A stretch of DNA of 51,802 bases from Alphaproteobacteria bacterium (GTDB lineage: Bacteria; Pseudomonadota; Alphaproteobacteria; Caulobacterales; Hyphomonadaceae): assembly GCA_018830285.1 (NCBI GenBank), contig JAHJSB010000037.1, forward strand, positions 1-51,802. The letters run 5' to 3'. The translations under genes and the position numbers were made by a program. The notes beneath the pieces are model-generated. The model searched no databases and was not told the origin of the DNA. It worked only from the letters and a program-made list of their open reading frames with translations. Shown piece after piece: positions 34,494 to 43,005 of this stretch (position 1 is its first letter; each line of letters begins with the position of its first letter).

Positions 34494-35555
34494 TCAGTCG
34501 AATTCGAGTTCATCCGGCCCGAGCGGCTCGAAATACCGGGCGACGTCGGCGTCGCTGACATCTTCGAGACGCGCGGGCGACCAGGCCGGCGCATTGTCCT
34601 TGTCCACGATCACCGCCCGGACGCCCTCCAGGAAGTCGGGGCTCTGCACCTTCCGCCAGCCGATGCGGTATTCCATCCGCATATTGTCCCTGAAATCTGT
34701 CAGGCGCCCGCCCTCGCGCAACTGGCGCAGAGCCACTTTCACGGTCTCGGGCGACTTGTTGCGCAGTACGGCCACCTGTTCCACGGCCCAGTCACTGGCA
34801 TCCGCCTCCAGCGCTGCCACGATCGCTTCTGCGCTGTCCAGCGCAAAGCATCGGTCGATCACCTCGCGGTGCGGCTGGAAACTGCCTGCGGGCACGGCAT
34901 GGGTCAGCCGACTCAAAATCTCGTTCAGCAGGCCAGCCGCATCGACCGAGAAATCCGCGCCCTCAACCTGCTTCTTCAGGTTCGCGACCAGTTCGGACGG
35001 CACGAAATGCGTCGCCACGCGCGCCGCCGCCACATCTGCGCCCTTGAGACGCGCGCCCGTCAGGGCCAGCCACGTGCCGAGCGCTCCGGCAAGGCGCGGC
35101 AGGAACCACCCGCCGCCGACATCCGGGAACAGGCCAATCCCGGTCTCCGGCATCGCAAACACCGTCCGTTCGGTCGCCACACGGTGCGACCCGTGGACAG
35201 ACAGGCCGACGCCGCCGCCCATGGTCACGCCGTCCATCACTGCCAGGAAGGGCTTGGGAAAGGCCTTCAGCGCGGCGTTCATCCGGTATTCGACATTGAA
35301 GAAGGCCCGCGCCTCGCTGGCATCGGCTGCGCCGCTATCCGCCAGCATGCGAATGTCGCCGCCCGCGCAGAAGCCGCGTGTGCCTTCCTCGTGCTCGACC
35401 ATGACGAGATAAACGGTCGGATCGCCCGCCCAGCGTTCCAGTGCCGACAGGATCGTCTCGCACATGGGCGCATTCAGGGCATGCAGGGCCGAAGGCCGGG
35501 TCAGGGTGATACGGCCGAGTCCCTTGTGAACATTGATCCGGACATCTTCAGCCAT
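34494..35555 (-). CDS. 3-hydroxyisobutyryl-CoA hydrolase
   Basis: This is a 353-residue crotonase-fold enzyme. It likely hydrolyses 3-hydroxyisobutyryl-CoA in valine breakdown. FCAGGDIRML and the ALKAFPKPFLAVMDGVTMGGGVGLSVHGSHRVA region form the oxyanion hole. AMPETGIGLFPDVGGGWFLPRL is the HIBYL-CoA hydrolase signature, in which Glu and Asp (ETGIGLFPD) are catalytic. The extra C-terminal 100 residues (FRDNMRMEYRIGWRK, DFLEGVRAVIVDKDNAPAW) are longer than in plain enoyl-CoA hydratases. It is divergent from the PilZ gene. A likely partner, isobutyryl-CoA dehydrogenase, is at 41237. Confidence 0.9.
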   Translation of the reverse strand: MAEDVRINVHKGLGRITLTRPSALHALNAPMCETILSALERWAGDPTVYLVMVEHEEGTRGFCAGGDIRMLADSGAADASEARAFFNVEYRMNAALKAFPKPFLAVMDGVTMGGGVGLSVHGSHRVATERTVFAMPETGIGLFPDVGGGWFLPRLAGALGTWLALTGARLKGADVAAARVATHFVPSELVANLKKQVEGADFSVDAAGLLNEILSRLTHAVPAGSFQPHREVIDRCFALDSAEAIVAALEADASDWAVEQVAVLRNKSPETVKVALRQLREGGRLTDFRDNMRMEYRIGWRKVQSPDFLEGVRAVIVDKDNAPAWSPARLEDVSDADVARYFEPLGPDELEFD

Positions 35556-35688
35556 GGGCGTTTCCTTTGTCAGTCATTGTCTGAATGCTTCAAAACTCGC
35601 CTTAACATAGGGCGGTCTGTTTACCAGTTTCTGTCACATATACATCTGGATGCGCCAAACCATGCCGTCGCGTCCGAGAGGAAGTAAA

Positions 35689-35943
35689 ATGAATACGACA
35701 ATGAATCGCAGGGGCCGCCGGACTAATCTGGCACAATCCGGCATGATCCGGCTCGGCTTTTTCAAGCGCCTGCCATGCGAAATCCGGGACGTGTCGCCGG
35801 GTGGCGCACGCATCGTCACTCCCGCGGGAGTCGACCTGCCCGAAGTGTTCGTGATGCACATACCGAACTGCAAGAAGCCGCGCACCTGTATCCGCCGCTG
35901 GCAGAGTGGCTCCGAAATGGGCGTCGAATTCAAGTTCGACTAA
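35689..35943 (+). CDS. PilZ-domain protein
   Basis: This is a small 84-residue protein with a PilZ-like fold, a family that often binds cyclic di-GMP. MNRRGRRTN supplies an arginine-rich N-terminus near the RxxxR motif of PilZ. RLPCEIRDVSPGGARIV holds the D/NxSxxG motif (DVSPGG), and IRRWQSGSEMGVEFKF is the late strand pattern. AGAGGAAG lies six bases upstream of the ATG. It is divergent from the HIBYL-CoA hydrolase gene and convergent with the dioxygenase gene. The binding of c-di-GMP is inferred, since the RxxxR spacing looks imperfect. Confidence 0.75.
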   Translation: MNTTMNRRGRRTNLAQSGMIRLGFFKRLPCEIRDVSPGGARIVTPAGVDLPEVFVMHIPNCKKPRTCIRRWQSGSEMGVEFKFD

Positions 35944-35954
35944 GCGCTCCGCGC

Positions 35955-36794
35955 TCAGTGTAGTGCGCACCCTTCCAGCGTAATGCGGTGCATGATGCGG
36001 CGCTGGCCGTGATAATCGTTCAGAGCCCAATGCCAGGTTGACCGGTTGTCCCAGAACGCCACCGATCCCGGCTTCCAGCTGAACAGATAGGCATGCTCCT
36101 TCTTCATCGCATGCGCGAACAGCCGCTCCAGTAATTCAGCCCCCTGCTCTTTTGACATGCCCGCAATTCCGACCGTGAAGCCCGGATTCACATACAGCGC
36201 CTTCTTGCCGCTCAGCGGATGCGTGATCACCACCGGATGGACAACGTCCTCCAGCACGTCGGCCGCTGCCGCGTTGCCGATCCGTCCGCCGCCCGCATCG
36301 GTCGTGTTGTAATAGGTCTGTTCCTGCGACCCGAAAATATGCTTGGCGGAATGAACGGCATTCAGGCCCTCGATCTCCGCCTTCGTCGCATCGTCCAGCG
36401 TGTCATAGGCGCGGTACATGCTGGCGAAGAACGTGTCCCCGCCTGTCTCCGGCAGTACCCGCGCGACCAGCACCGACCCCATTGCCGGCTCCACGTCATA
36501 GGAATGGTCCGTGTGCCAGCCGCCGCCAATATTGTCCTTCTGGTCGGCCTCCTTGGCCACCATGGCAATTTCCGGATAGTCAGGGTGGGCGGCAAAGAAG
36601 CGGTTGATATTGATCGGCGCGAACCGTTCGCCAAAAGCAATATGGTCGTCCTCGCTGAGGTCCTGGTCCCGGAAGAACAGCACGCCATGCTCGGCATAGG
36701 CCTGCTTGATCGCGTCCATCTCATCGCCCGTGACCTGTCGCAGGTCGACATCCGTTATCTCTGCTCCCACGCCGGGCAGCCCTTCAATGCGCAT
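35955..36794 (-). CDS. TauD/TfdA-family Fe(II)/2-oxoglutarate dioxygenase
   Basis: This is a 279-residue non-haem iron dioxygenase. The iron ligands are H94 and D96 in WHTDHSY and the distal H269 in QRRIMHR, where the nearby Arg binds 2-oxoglutarate. HGVLFFRDQDLSEDDHIAFGERFAPI and SVAFWDNRSTWHWALNDY are TauD-family segments. Taurine, an alkylsulfate, or an aromatic such as 2,4-D are known substrates in the family. None can be chosen here, and there are no sulfonate transport genes nearby. Monocistronic. Confidence 0.9.
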   Translation of the reverse strand: MRIEGLPGVGAEITDVDLRQVTGDEMDAIKQAYAEHGVLFFRDQDLSEDDHIAFGERFAPININRFFAAHPDYPEIAMVAKEADQKDNIGGGWHTDHSYDVEPAMGSVLVARVLPETGGDTFFASMYRAYDTLDDATKAEIEGLNAVHSAKHIFGSQEQTYYNTTDAGGGRIGNAAAADVLEDVVHPVVITHPLSGKKALYVNPGFTVGIAGMSKEQGAELLERLFAHAMKKEHAYLFSWKPGSVAFWDNRSTWHWALNDYHGQRRIMHRITLEGCALH

Positions 36795-36842
36795 TGCGTT
36801 TCTCCCATTCGCGCCGGTTTCAGCCGGTCTCGTGAGATCACT

Positions 36843-39356
36843 CTAGCGCAGAAGTTCCGTGTCGCAATGCCAGCAATCCTCACCCAGATCCGACCCGATC
36901 GGGCTGCCCGGCGGCACGTCCACACCCGGGGCAACCGGGGCGGTCGGCATGGCGGCGCGGGAAAGGTGCGCCGCTATCCTTCGGGTGATGTCCGCGCGGG
37001 TCGCCATGTCAACGGCACTGGCGCGCCGCCCCGCCGTCGCGATCCGCTGGCTCAACAGCGCCAGGTAGGCATCGGTCCGAGCAACTGTCTCCGGGGTCGC
37101 GCCAGCATCCGACGCGAGATCGATCAGCATTGACGCGTATCGCACCTGTTCGCGGCGCAGGATACCCGCCTGCCGCGGCGTGGCGGGCGAGGCGAACACC
37201 ACGCCCTCTATGCCGCCCAGCACATCCTGAAATGTCAGCGCTGCCGTATCGCGCCGCTCGGTCTCGATCAGGCGCGCGACACGCGCCGGGTGCAGCAATG
37301 CGCCCAGCGTCTGCGACACCGCCGTGTCGGCCGCCGCCATCAGGTCGAACATCGCCCCGGCTGTGCCCGGGAAATATTCTGCGCCCGACGCGCCTGCGCC
37401 AAAGGAGTCGAGCGGCGTGTTGAGAAGGTTCAGCGTTTCATCGGGAAGGTCGAGTGCCGCCGGATCGAGCGTCGCGAGCAATGCCTCGAGCGCGGTCCTC
37501 TGGCGTGCGGCCGGAACGATCGCGCCTGCCTGCCCGCCATCGCCGCGCACCGAATAGCGGAAATCATACCCGCCGATCGATTTCGCCGCCGCCGCAACCT
37601 CATAGCGATGGTACAGGTAGACCGGCACCAGAACCGCGCGCAGGTCATAGGTCGGATCGCCGGGCCGGATGGCATCCAGCCCAAACCGGCCAAGCGCGAC
37701 TTTCCGCACACGCATCGTCTCGTTTAGTACCGCAATCGGGTCGTTGCCATTGTCCCACACACTGGCATAGGGATGGCTGTTGCCCAAACCGCGTCCCTGC
37801 GCATCGTCGACAAAGCGCAGGCCGCCCACATAGGCCGCGCGCAACACCTTGCCGCCTGCAGCGCCCGCATCGGCTCCGTCAGGATATTGCGCATAGAGCC
37901 AGGTCGCGGCCACCTTGTCCCATGCGCCGATGCCGACATCATAGGCCGACGAGAAATCCAGCGCGCCATCGTCGCCCACCGTCACCAGCGGCGCGGGGTA
38001 ATCCATCACCGAGGCGCGGTCATTCGCCGAGGCCGCAAAATTGTGCGCAAAGCCAAGCGTGTGGCCGACTTCATGCGCGGCCAGTTGGCGGATGCGCGAC
38101 AGCGCCAGCTCCACCGGGTCGTCCGCTTCGCCCGTGCCGGTCTTGGCTGTGCCAGCCAGCCCCTCGAAGATCATCCGGTCCTGCCGCACGCGCTGGCTGC
38201 CGAGAATGACGTTCGCCTTCAGCATCTCGCCGGTGCGCGGATCGTACACTCCGCCGCCATACGACCAGCCCCGCGTCTGCCGGTGCGTCCACTGGATCAC
38301 ATTGTAGCGCACGTCGAGCGGATGCACGCCCTCGGGCAGGACCTCCACGCGGTAGGAATCCGGGAACCCCGCCGCCGCGAACGCATCCGTCCACCAGGAC
38401 GCGCCTTCGATCAGCGCCTGGCGGATCTGCTCCGGTGCGCCGGAATCGACATAGAAGACAATCGGCTTGATGGCCGGGCTGTTCGCCGCTGCCGGGTGCT
38501 GCTTTTCCAGCCGGAAGCGCCGCGCGAACGACTGACGCACATTGCCCGACAACGGTGCCGAGAAATCATAGAAGGGCACATCGATCGCGCCGCTGCGCGG
38601 ATCGAACATACGCGGATTGTAGCCATCGTCCGGCAGGCGCACCAGCGACTGGTGCTGCACCAGCGTGAACGCGCGCGCGTCCGCTGCCGTCGCCACGACC
38701 TGCGACTGGGGGTCATCGCTGGTCAGCGTCAGGAAGGCATCGAATTCGGCATTGTCGGGAAAACTCAGCGCCTGCGAGGCATCCGGCATCGACCGGTCCG
38801 CGTCGATGGCGAATGATCCACCGTCCGGATTAGCCTTCAGGATACCGCGCACATCCAGCGCGTCGCGCGTCAGGAAGCCCGACAGGTCGACGAGCAGCAC
38901 CCCGTCCGGCCCCTCGGAAAGTATCTCACCGGCCCAGATGAACGAGCGCGCAAAGGATTCCCGCACCGCCTTGCGCTCCAGCAGATTGTCGGCGCTCGCC
39001 CGGTAGGTCCAGTTCTCCTTCTCCGCGATCAACTTCTTGCCGAGGCGCCGGAAGGCGACAATGCTGCCCTCGTCGAAATAGCCCCGGTCGAGGCCAATGG
39101 GATTGGAGCCCAGCCCCGACGTCAGCCCCGCCGAATGGATCGCCCGCAGCGACACGCCGTCCGCATCCGGCGCCGGAAACGCCGCCAGCACCCGCCCGCC
39201 CTTGGCGTCGGTATAGACATCAAGAAAGCCCGCGGTTCGCGTGAGGCCGGAGGTCGCCTCCGCCCAGCCCTTGGGCGCGTCGGCCGCAGCCGGTGCCGCT
39301 ATGCCCGCCCAGGCCAGCACGAGAACAGAAAACAGGTAAGCAGCCACACCACGCAT
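36843..39356 (-). CDS. Secreted metzincin-like zinc metalloprotease
   Basis: This is an 837-residue exported protein. A signal peptide (hydrophobic core in YLFSVLVLAWAGIAAPAA) ends near residue 25. The zinc site HEVGHTLGFAH (428-438) fits the metzincin pattern HExxHxxGxxH, and a methionine follows in SVMDYPAP as in a Met-turn. SGAIDVPFYDFSAPLSG and IQWTHRQTRGWSYGGGVYDPRTGEMLKANVILGS match the DUF5117/DUF4953-type secreted zinc proteases. The C-terminal 300 residues are helical and not assigned. Substrates are unknown. Monocistronic, 102 bases from the HxlR gene, same strand. Confidence 0.9.
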   Translation of the reverse strand: MRGVAAYLFSVLVLAWAGIAAPAAADAPKGWAEATSGLTRTAGFLDVYTDAKGGRVLAAFPAPDADGVSLRAIHSAGLTSGLGSNPIGLDRGYFDEGSIVAFRRLGKKLIAEKENWTYRASADNLLERKAVRESFARSFIWAGEILSEGPDGVLLVDLSGFLTRDALDVRGILKANPDGGSFAIDADRSMPDASQALSFPDNAEFDAFLTLTSDDPQSQVVATAADARAFTLVQHQSLVRLPDDGYNPRMFDPRSGAIDVPFYDFSAPLSGNVRQSFARRFRLEKQHPAAANSPAIKPIVFYVDSGAPEQIRQALIEGASWWTDAFAAAGFPDSYRVEVLPEGVHPLDVRYNVIQWTHRQTRGWSYGGGVYDPRTGEMLKANVILGSQRVRQDRMIFEGLAGTAKTGTGEADDPVELALSRIRQLAAHEVGHTLGFAHNFAASANDRASVMDYPAPLVTVGDDGALDFSSAYDVGIGAWDKVAATWLYAQYPDGADAGAAGGKVLRAAYVGGLRFVDDAQGRGLGNSHPYASVWDNGNDPIAVLNETMRVRKVALGRFGLDAIRPGDPTYDLRAVLVPVYLYHRYEVAAAAKSIGGYDFRYSVRGDGGQAGAIVPAARQRTALEALLATLDPAALDLPDETLNLLNTPLDSFGAGASGAEYFPGTAGAMFDLMAAADTAVSQTLGALLHPARVARLIETERRDTAALTFQDVLGGIEGVVFASPATPRQAGILRREQVRYASMLIDLASDAGATPETVARTDAYLALLSQRIATAGRRASAVDMATRADITRRIAAHLSRAAMPTAPVAPGVDVPPGSPIGSDLGEDCWHCDTELLR

Positions 39357-39457
39357 CAGGACAACCCCATCAATCTGACAATGGGTCCACAGTGCAGCAA
39401 GTGGCGGGTGCGTTCAATTGTTCATCTGCCTCACCGGACCGGCATTGCGGCACGGCG

Positions 39458-40153
39458 TCAGCCGAGCACTCTTTTGGGCTCCGTGGCGAACGGGCTCAGC
39501 CCCAGCCACGTCTGCATCTGCCGGGACAGGTTTGTATCGCCACCAAGGTCCAGGGAACCAATGCTTTGCTCGGCCTTCACGGTCGACAGCCCCATCCAGA
39601 TGGCCGTCATCGGGCGCAATCGTGTCGATACGTACAAGTCGACTTCAAAACCGGGATCGACCGAGCATAGATCGACGACGCCATCCGGTTCAACGATCAG
39701 CCACCAGTTTTTTTGCGGCGCCGAAAGGTCTGAATAAATGAACTGGATCACGCTGCGCTCATCCGGCAAAGGCGACGTATCGAGATTGCGGCGCATGTCC
39801 CACATGAGCAGGGACGGATCCAGATTATCGAGCGAAAGGTCTGCGTCGACCCATCGTTGCCCCCATATGCCCATCGACTCGACGACCGGGCGCAAGTCCC
39901 GCCCCGGCTCGGTCAATTGATACGCGCTTTTTCCGTCTGCTTCCTGTATAATCTGTTCAACTATGCCCGCCGCTTCCAGCTCCTTGAGACGACGCGAGAG
40001 CAGGGCCGGGGACATGCGGGGCACACCGCGGCGCAATTCATTGAACCGCGTCGAACCGGCGAGCAATTCGCGAAGCAGGACAATGGTCCACCGCGAACAG
40101 AGAACCTCGGCCGCCATCGCAACCGGGCAGAATTGTTTGTAGCTCGCGGTCAT
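39458..40153 (-). CDS. HxlR-family transcriptional regulator
   Basis: This is a regulator of 231 residues with an N-terminal HxlR winged helix (KQFCPVAMAAEVLCSRWTIVLLRELLAGSTRFNELRRGVPRMSP). RLKELEAAGIVEQ and YQLTEPGRDLRPVVESMGIWG complete the HTH. The C-terminal extension (about 110-231, SVIQFIYSDLSAPQKNWWLIV) is longer than a minimal HxlR protein and resembles an SCP2-like ligand domain. C9 occupies the position of redox-sensing cysteines in HxlR relatives, and a second Cys is C19. The start at 40153 has GAGGGGGAC upstream. It is divergent from the truncated haemoglobin gene. Confidence 0.85.
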   Translation of the reverse strand: MTASYKQFCPVAMAAEVLCSRWTIVLLRELLAGSTRFNELRRGVPRMSPALLSRRLKELEAAGIVEQIIQEADGKSAYQLTEPGRDLRPVVESMGIWGQRWVDADLSLDNLDPSLLMWDMRRNLDTSPLPDERSVIQFIYSDLSAPQKNWWLIVEPDGVVDLCSVDPGFEVDLYVSTRLRPMTAIWMGLSTVKAEQSIGSLDLGGDTNLSRQMQTWLGLSPFATEPKRVLG

Positions 40154-40296
40154 ACCGTCCCCCTCCCGCACCTGCGCGCACGCATTATACGCGATTCATT
40201 TACTGTACTGGACGCGTCAGCGAAATCAAAGCTAACTCGGGCGGGGTTGGCATGAACGCCCGCCCTCGCCGATGTCTGCAGAAAAGGAGGAAAGCA

Positions 40297-40656
40297 ATGT
40301 CAGCAACCCTGTTTGAGCGTCTTGGGGGTGAAGCCGGAGTGACCCGCCTTGCGAGTGATTTGCTGGACGTACACCTCAAGAATCCCGTGATCTCGCAGCG
40401 CTATGTCGATACCGACGTCGCAACCGCGAAAAAAGGCGCTGCAGAATTCTTCATTACCGGCACTGGCGGTCCGAATGTCTACAAGGGCAAGGACATGGTC
40501 GGCACGCACCGGGGCATGAATATCTCCAATGACGAATTTGTGGCTGTGCTCGAGGACGTTATCGTCGCACTCGACAAGAACGCAATCGGGCAGCGCGAGA
40601 AAGAAGAAGTCCTATACATCTTCTTCAGCATGAAGAACGATGTAGTGGGGCAATAG
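40297..40656 (+). CDS. Group 1 truncated haemoglobin
   Basis: This is a 119-residue 2-over-2 globin that binds O2 or NO through haem. LFERLGGEAGVTRLASDL is the A/B region, FFITGTGGPNVYKGKDM is the E-helix area, and H71 in VGTHRGMNIS is the likely proximal His. The later helix is DDEFVAVLEDVIVALDK. The B10 position, tyrosine in many group 1 members, appears to be Leu here. A very strong Shine-Dalgarno (AAGGAGG) seven bases upstream fixes the start. It is divergent from the HxlR gene, so regulation by it is plausible. Confidence 0.92.
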   Translation: MSATLFERLGGEAGVTRLASDLLDVHLKNPVISQRYVDTDVATAKKGAAEFFITGTGGPNVYKGKDMVGTHRGMNISNDEFVAVLEDVIVALDKNAIGQREKEEVLYIFFSMKNDVVGQ

Positions 40657-40706
40657 CCGCAAGGCCTGAAGCGCTTCAAACCGCTTCCGACGCCTTACTG
40701 CCAGAG

Positions 40707-41153
40707 TCAGCCGAGCGCCGCCTTCAAGTCGAGCAGAATCGAAACGGCCATGATCGCGCTCGCCGCGACCAGCCAGACCGTATATGTGCGATGAAATGCG
40801 CTTTGCGGCACCTCGCGGCGCTGCCGGCGTGAACCCGGCTTCCAAACCATCGCCAGCACGACCGGCCAAAGGACCAGGTGGATGGTCGTTCCGATGGCGG
40901 TTCGGGAGGTATCCGGCAACAGCGCCTTGAAAAGGACAAGCCCGAAAGCCGTCCCCAGCGCGGCAACAAGAATCCAGCGCGCGCCTGCCTTGACGGGGGC
41001 AAACAGCGTCCCGCTGAACAGCACAGCCGCCATCACCTTCATCCATATAACAACTCCCGGCGAATACGCCGCTGCTTCTTCCTGCAGAGCCGCCATGGCT
41101 CCCTTCACGAATTCCAGCATGTTGTGCGCGCTTCCATACGGCTGCGCCTCCAT
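40707..41153 (-). CDS. Hypothetical four-helix membrane protein
   Basis: This is a 148-residue integral membrane protein of unknown function. An amphipathic N-terminus precedes four hydrophobic segments: GVVIWMKVMAAVLFSGTLF, WILVAALGTAFGLVLF, IHLVLWPVVLAMVW and YTVWLVAASAIMAVSILL. A basic stretch (GSRRQRREV) lies between helices 3 and 4. I do not recognise a family. The start at 41153 may be replaced by the ATG at 41120. It is convergent with the truncated haemoglobin gene. Confidence 0.65.
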   Translation of the reverse strand: MEAQPYGSAHNMLEFVKGAMAALQEEAAAYSPGVVIWMKVMAAVLFSGTLFAPVKAGARWILVAALGTAFGLVLFKALLPDTSRTAIGTTIHLVLWPVVLAMVWKPGSRRQRREVPQSAFHRTYTVWLVAASAIMAVSILLDLKAALG

Positions 41154-41236
41154 CAGGCGCGGCAGGGCATACGGTTAGCAGCCTGCGGCGGGGGTCGACA
41201 CGGGCCTGACGGCAAGTTGATCAGGCGTGAACGGCG

Positions 41237-42382
41237 TTACCCCTTCAACATGTCCCGCGAGATGATCACGCGCATGATCTCGTTCGTGCCTTCGAGGATC
41301 TGGTGCACGCGCAGGTCGCGCACGATGCGCTCGACGCCATAGTCGGCCAGATAGCCATAGCCGCCATGCACCTGCAGCGCGTCATTGGCCACCTTGAACG
41401 CGGTGTCGGTGACAAAGCGCTTGGCCATCGCGCACCAGCGCGTCGCGTCCGGCGTCTTGCCGTCGAGCCGCCCGGCGGCCTCGTACAGCATCACGCGGGC
41501 CGCCTGCAGCTCGGTCTCCATGTCGGCCAGCTTGAACTGCATCGACTGGAACTCGGCCAGCGCCTTGCCGAACTGCATCCGCTCCTTGGCGTATTCCACC
41601 GCCTTGTCGAGCGCGAGCTGCGCGCCGCCCAGCGCACAGGCCGCAATGTTCAGCCGCCCGCCATCGAGGCCCGCCATGGCGAACTTGAAGCCGTGGCCTT
41701 CCTCGCCGATCCGGTTGGCCGCCGGCACGCGCACGCCGTCAAGGATCACCTGCGCCGTCGGCTGGCTCTTCCAGCCCATCTTGCGCTCATTGGCACCAAA
41801 GCTGAGCCCCGGCGTGCCCTTCTCGATGATGAAGGCCGACACGCCCTTGGCGCCATCGTCCGACGTGCGCGCCATCAGCACGTAAACGTCCGAGACGCCC
41901 GCGCCAGAGATGAACTGCTTGGTGCCAGTGATGACATAATCGTCGCCATCCTTCACCGCCCGCGTCTTCAGGCTCGCTGCATCCGATCCCGCGCCCGGCT
42001 CGGTCAGGCAGTAACTCGCGATCAGGTCCATGGCTGTAAGGCGCGGCAGCCATTCCTGGCGCTGCTCCTCGCGGCCGAACGTGTCGATCATCCAGCTCGC
42101 CATGTTGTGAATGGAAATGAACGCTGCCGTCGAGATATCGCCATAGGCGAGCTGTTCGAAGATCAGCGCCGCGTCGGTGCGCGTCAGGCCCGATCCGCCA
42201 ACATCGTCCTTCACATAGATGCCGGCAAAGCCGAGCTTGGCTGCGCTCTTGATCACGTCGACCGGGAAATGGCTGTCGCGGTCCCAGGCGTCCGAGTGCG
42301 GCAGCAACTGGTCGCGCGCGAATTTCTGCGCCATGTCGCGGATCATGACCTGCTCATCTGTAAACATGGCGCTCATTTGCAT
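41237..42382 (-). CDS. Isobutyryl-CoA-type acyl-CoA dehydrogenase
   Basis: This is a 381-residue FAD acyl-CoA dehydrogenase of typical length. FARDQLLPHSDAWDRDSHFP opens it. YCLTEPGAGSDAASLKT and KQFISGAGVSDVYVLMARTS bind FAD and substrate. GDQ-type motifs read VHGGYGYLADYGVERIVRDLRVHQILEGTNEIMR, and the catalytic base is expected in YGVERIVRDLR. The best match by character is isobutyryl-CoA dehydrogenase of valine breakdown, but short branched-chain relatives cannot be excluded. It is convergent with the membrane-protein region and divergent from the GNAT gene. Confidence 0.9.
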   Translation of the reverse strand: MQMSAMFTDEQVMIRDMAQKFARDQLLPHSDAWDRDSHFPVDVIKSAAKLGFAGIYVKDDVGGSGLTRTDAALIFEQLAYGDISTAAFISIHNMASWMIDTFGREEQRQEWLPRLTAMDLIASYCLTEPGAGSDAASLKTRAVKDGDDYVITGTKQFISGAGVSDVYVLMARTSDDGAKGVSAFIIEKGTPGLSFGANERKMGWKSQPTAQVILDGVRVPAANRIGEEGHGFKFAMAGLDGGRLNIAACALGGAQLALDKAVEYAKERMQFGKALAEFQSMQFKLADMETELQAARVMLYEAAGRLDGKTPDATRWCAMAKRFVTDTAFKVANDALQVHGGYGYLADYGVERIVRDLRVHQILEGTNEIMRVIISRDMLKG

Positions 42383-42438
42383 TTCAGCCTTTATTCTCTA
42401 GAAGCAACAGCAATGACAAATAGCTGCTGCGAGAGTCA

Positions 42439-42975
42439 ATGCGACGTCTACCTGAAGATTATGCGATCTCACGGTCGACACAGGACGAAATCCCCGCGCT
42501 GATCGCCATCGATCTGGCCGCAGGCGCCCTGTTTGCAGACACCGGCCTGCTTTCCGCCGACGCGCTCACGGACCATGTCCCGCCGGAAGTTTTCGAACAG
42601 GCCATCGCGGCCAGCGACCTCATCATTGCCCGCTGCCCCGCGCGCCAGCCGGTCGGCTTCGCCCTCACCTCCCGGCGCGGCGGCACGCTCTATCTCGACC
42701 AGATCAGCGTGCATCCCGGCCATGGCCGCATGGGAATCGGCGCGGTCCTGGTCGACCGGGTCGTCGCCGAAGCCAGGGTCCGCAAGCTGCGCTGCGTCAC
42801 GCTGTCCACCTTCCGCGACCTCGCCTGGAACGGCCCCTTCTATCGCCGCATGGGATTCCGCGAGATTGCCCGGCCAAAACTGGCCGACTGGATGCTCGAC
42901 CTCGAAACGGTGCAGTCCGCCAGTCTCGATGTCTCCCAGCGCTGCTTCATGAAACGCAAGGTGGGGTGGTTGTAG
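42439..42975 (+). CDS. GNAT family N-acetyltransferase
   Basis: This is a 178-residue GNAT acetyltransferase. LYLDQISVHPGHGRMGIGAVLVDRVVAEAR is the acetyl-CoA motif (R/Q-x-x-G-x-G/A in GRMGIGA). Next comes LRCVTLSTFRDLAWNGPFYRRMGFREI, a complete motif B with the late Tyr. The substrate cannot be assigned; the form is common for small amine or protein acetyltransferases. It is 30 bases upstream of hemB in the same direction and may be co-transcribed with it. Confidence 0.85.
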   Translation: MRRLPEDYAISRSTQDEIPALIAIDLAAGALFADTGLLSADALTDHVPPEVFEQAIAASDLIIARCPARQPVGFALTSRRGGTLYLDQISVHPGHGRMGIGAVLVDRVVAEARVRKLRCVTLSTFRDLAWNGPFYRRMGFREIARPKLADWMLDLETVQSASLDVSQRCFMKRKVGWL

Positions 42976-43005
42976 CGGCCCCGGATTTGCCGCATCTAGG
43001 CAGTC

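Noticed and set aside
34443..35687. Open frames of 321 and 414 codons on the plus strand, antisense to the HIBYL-CoA hydrolase
   Set aside because: The minus strand has a complete family signature; the plus-strand residues are repetitive and basic, as in antisense shadows.
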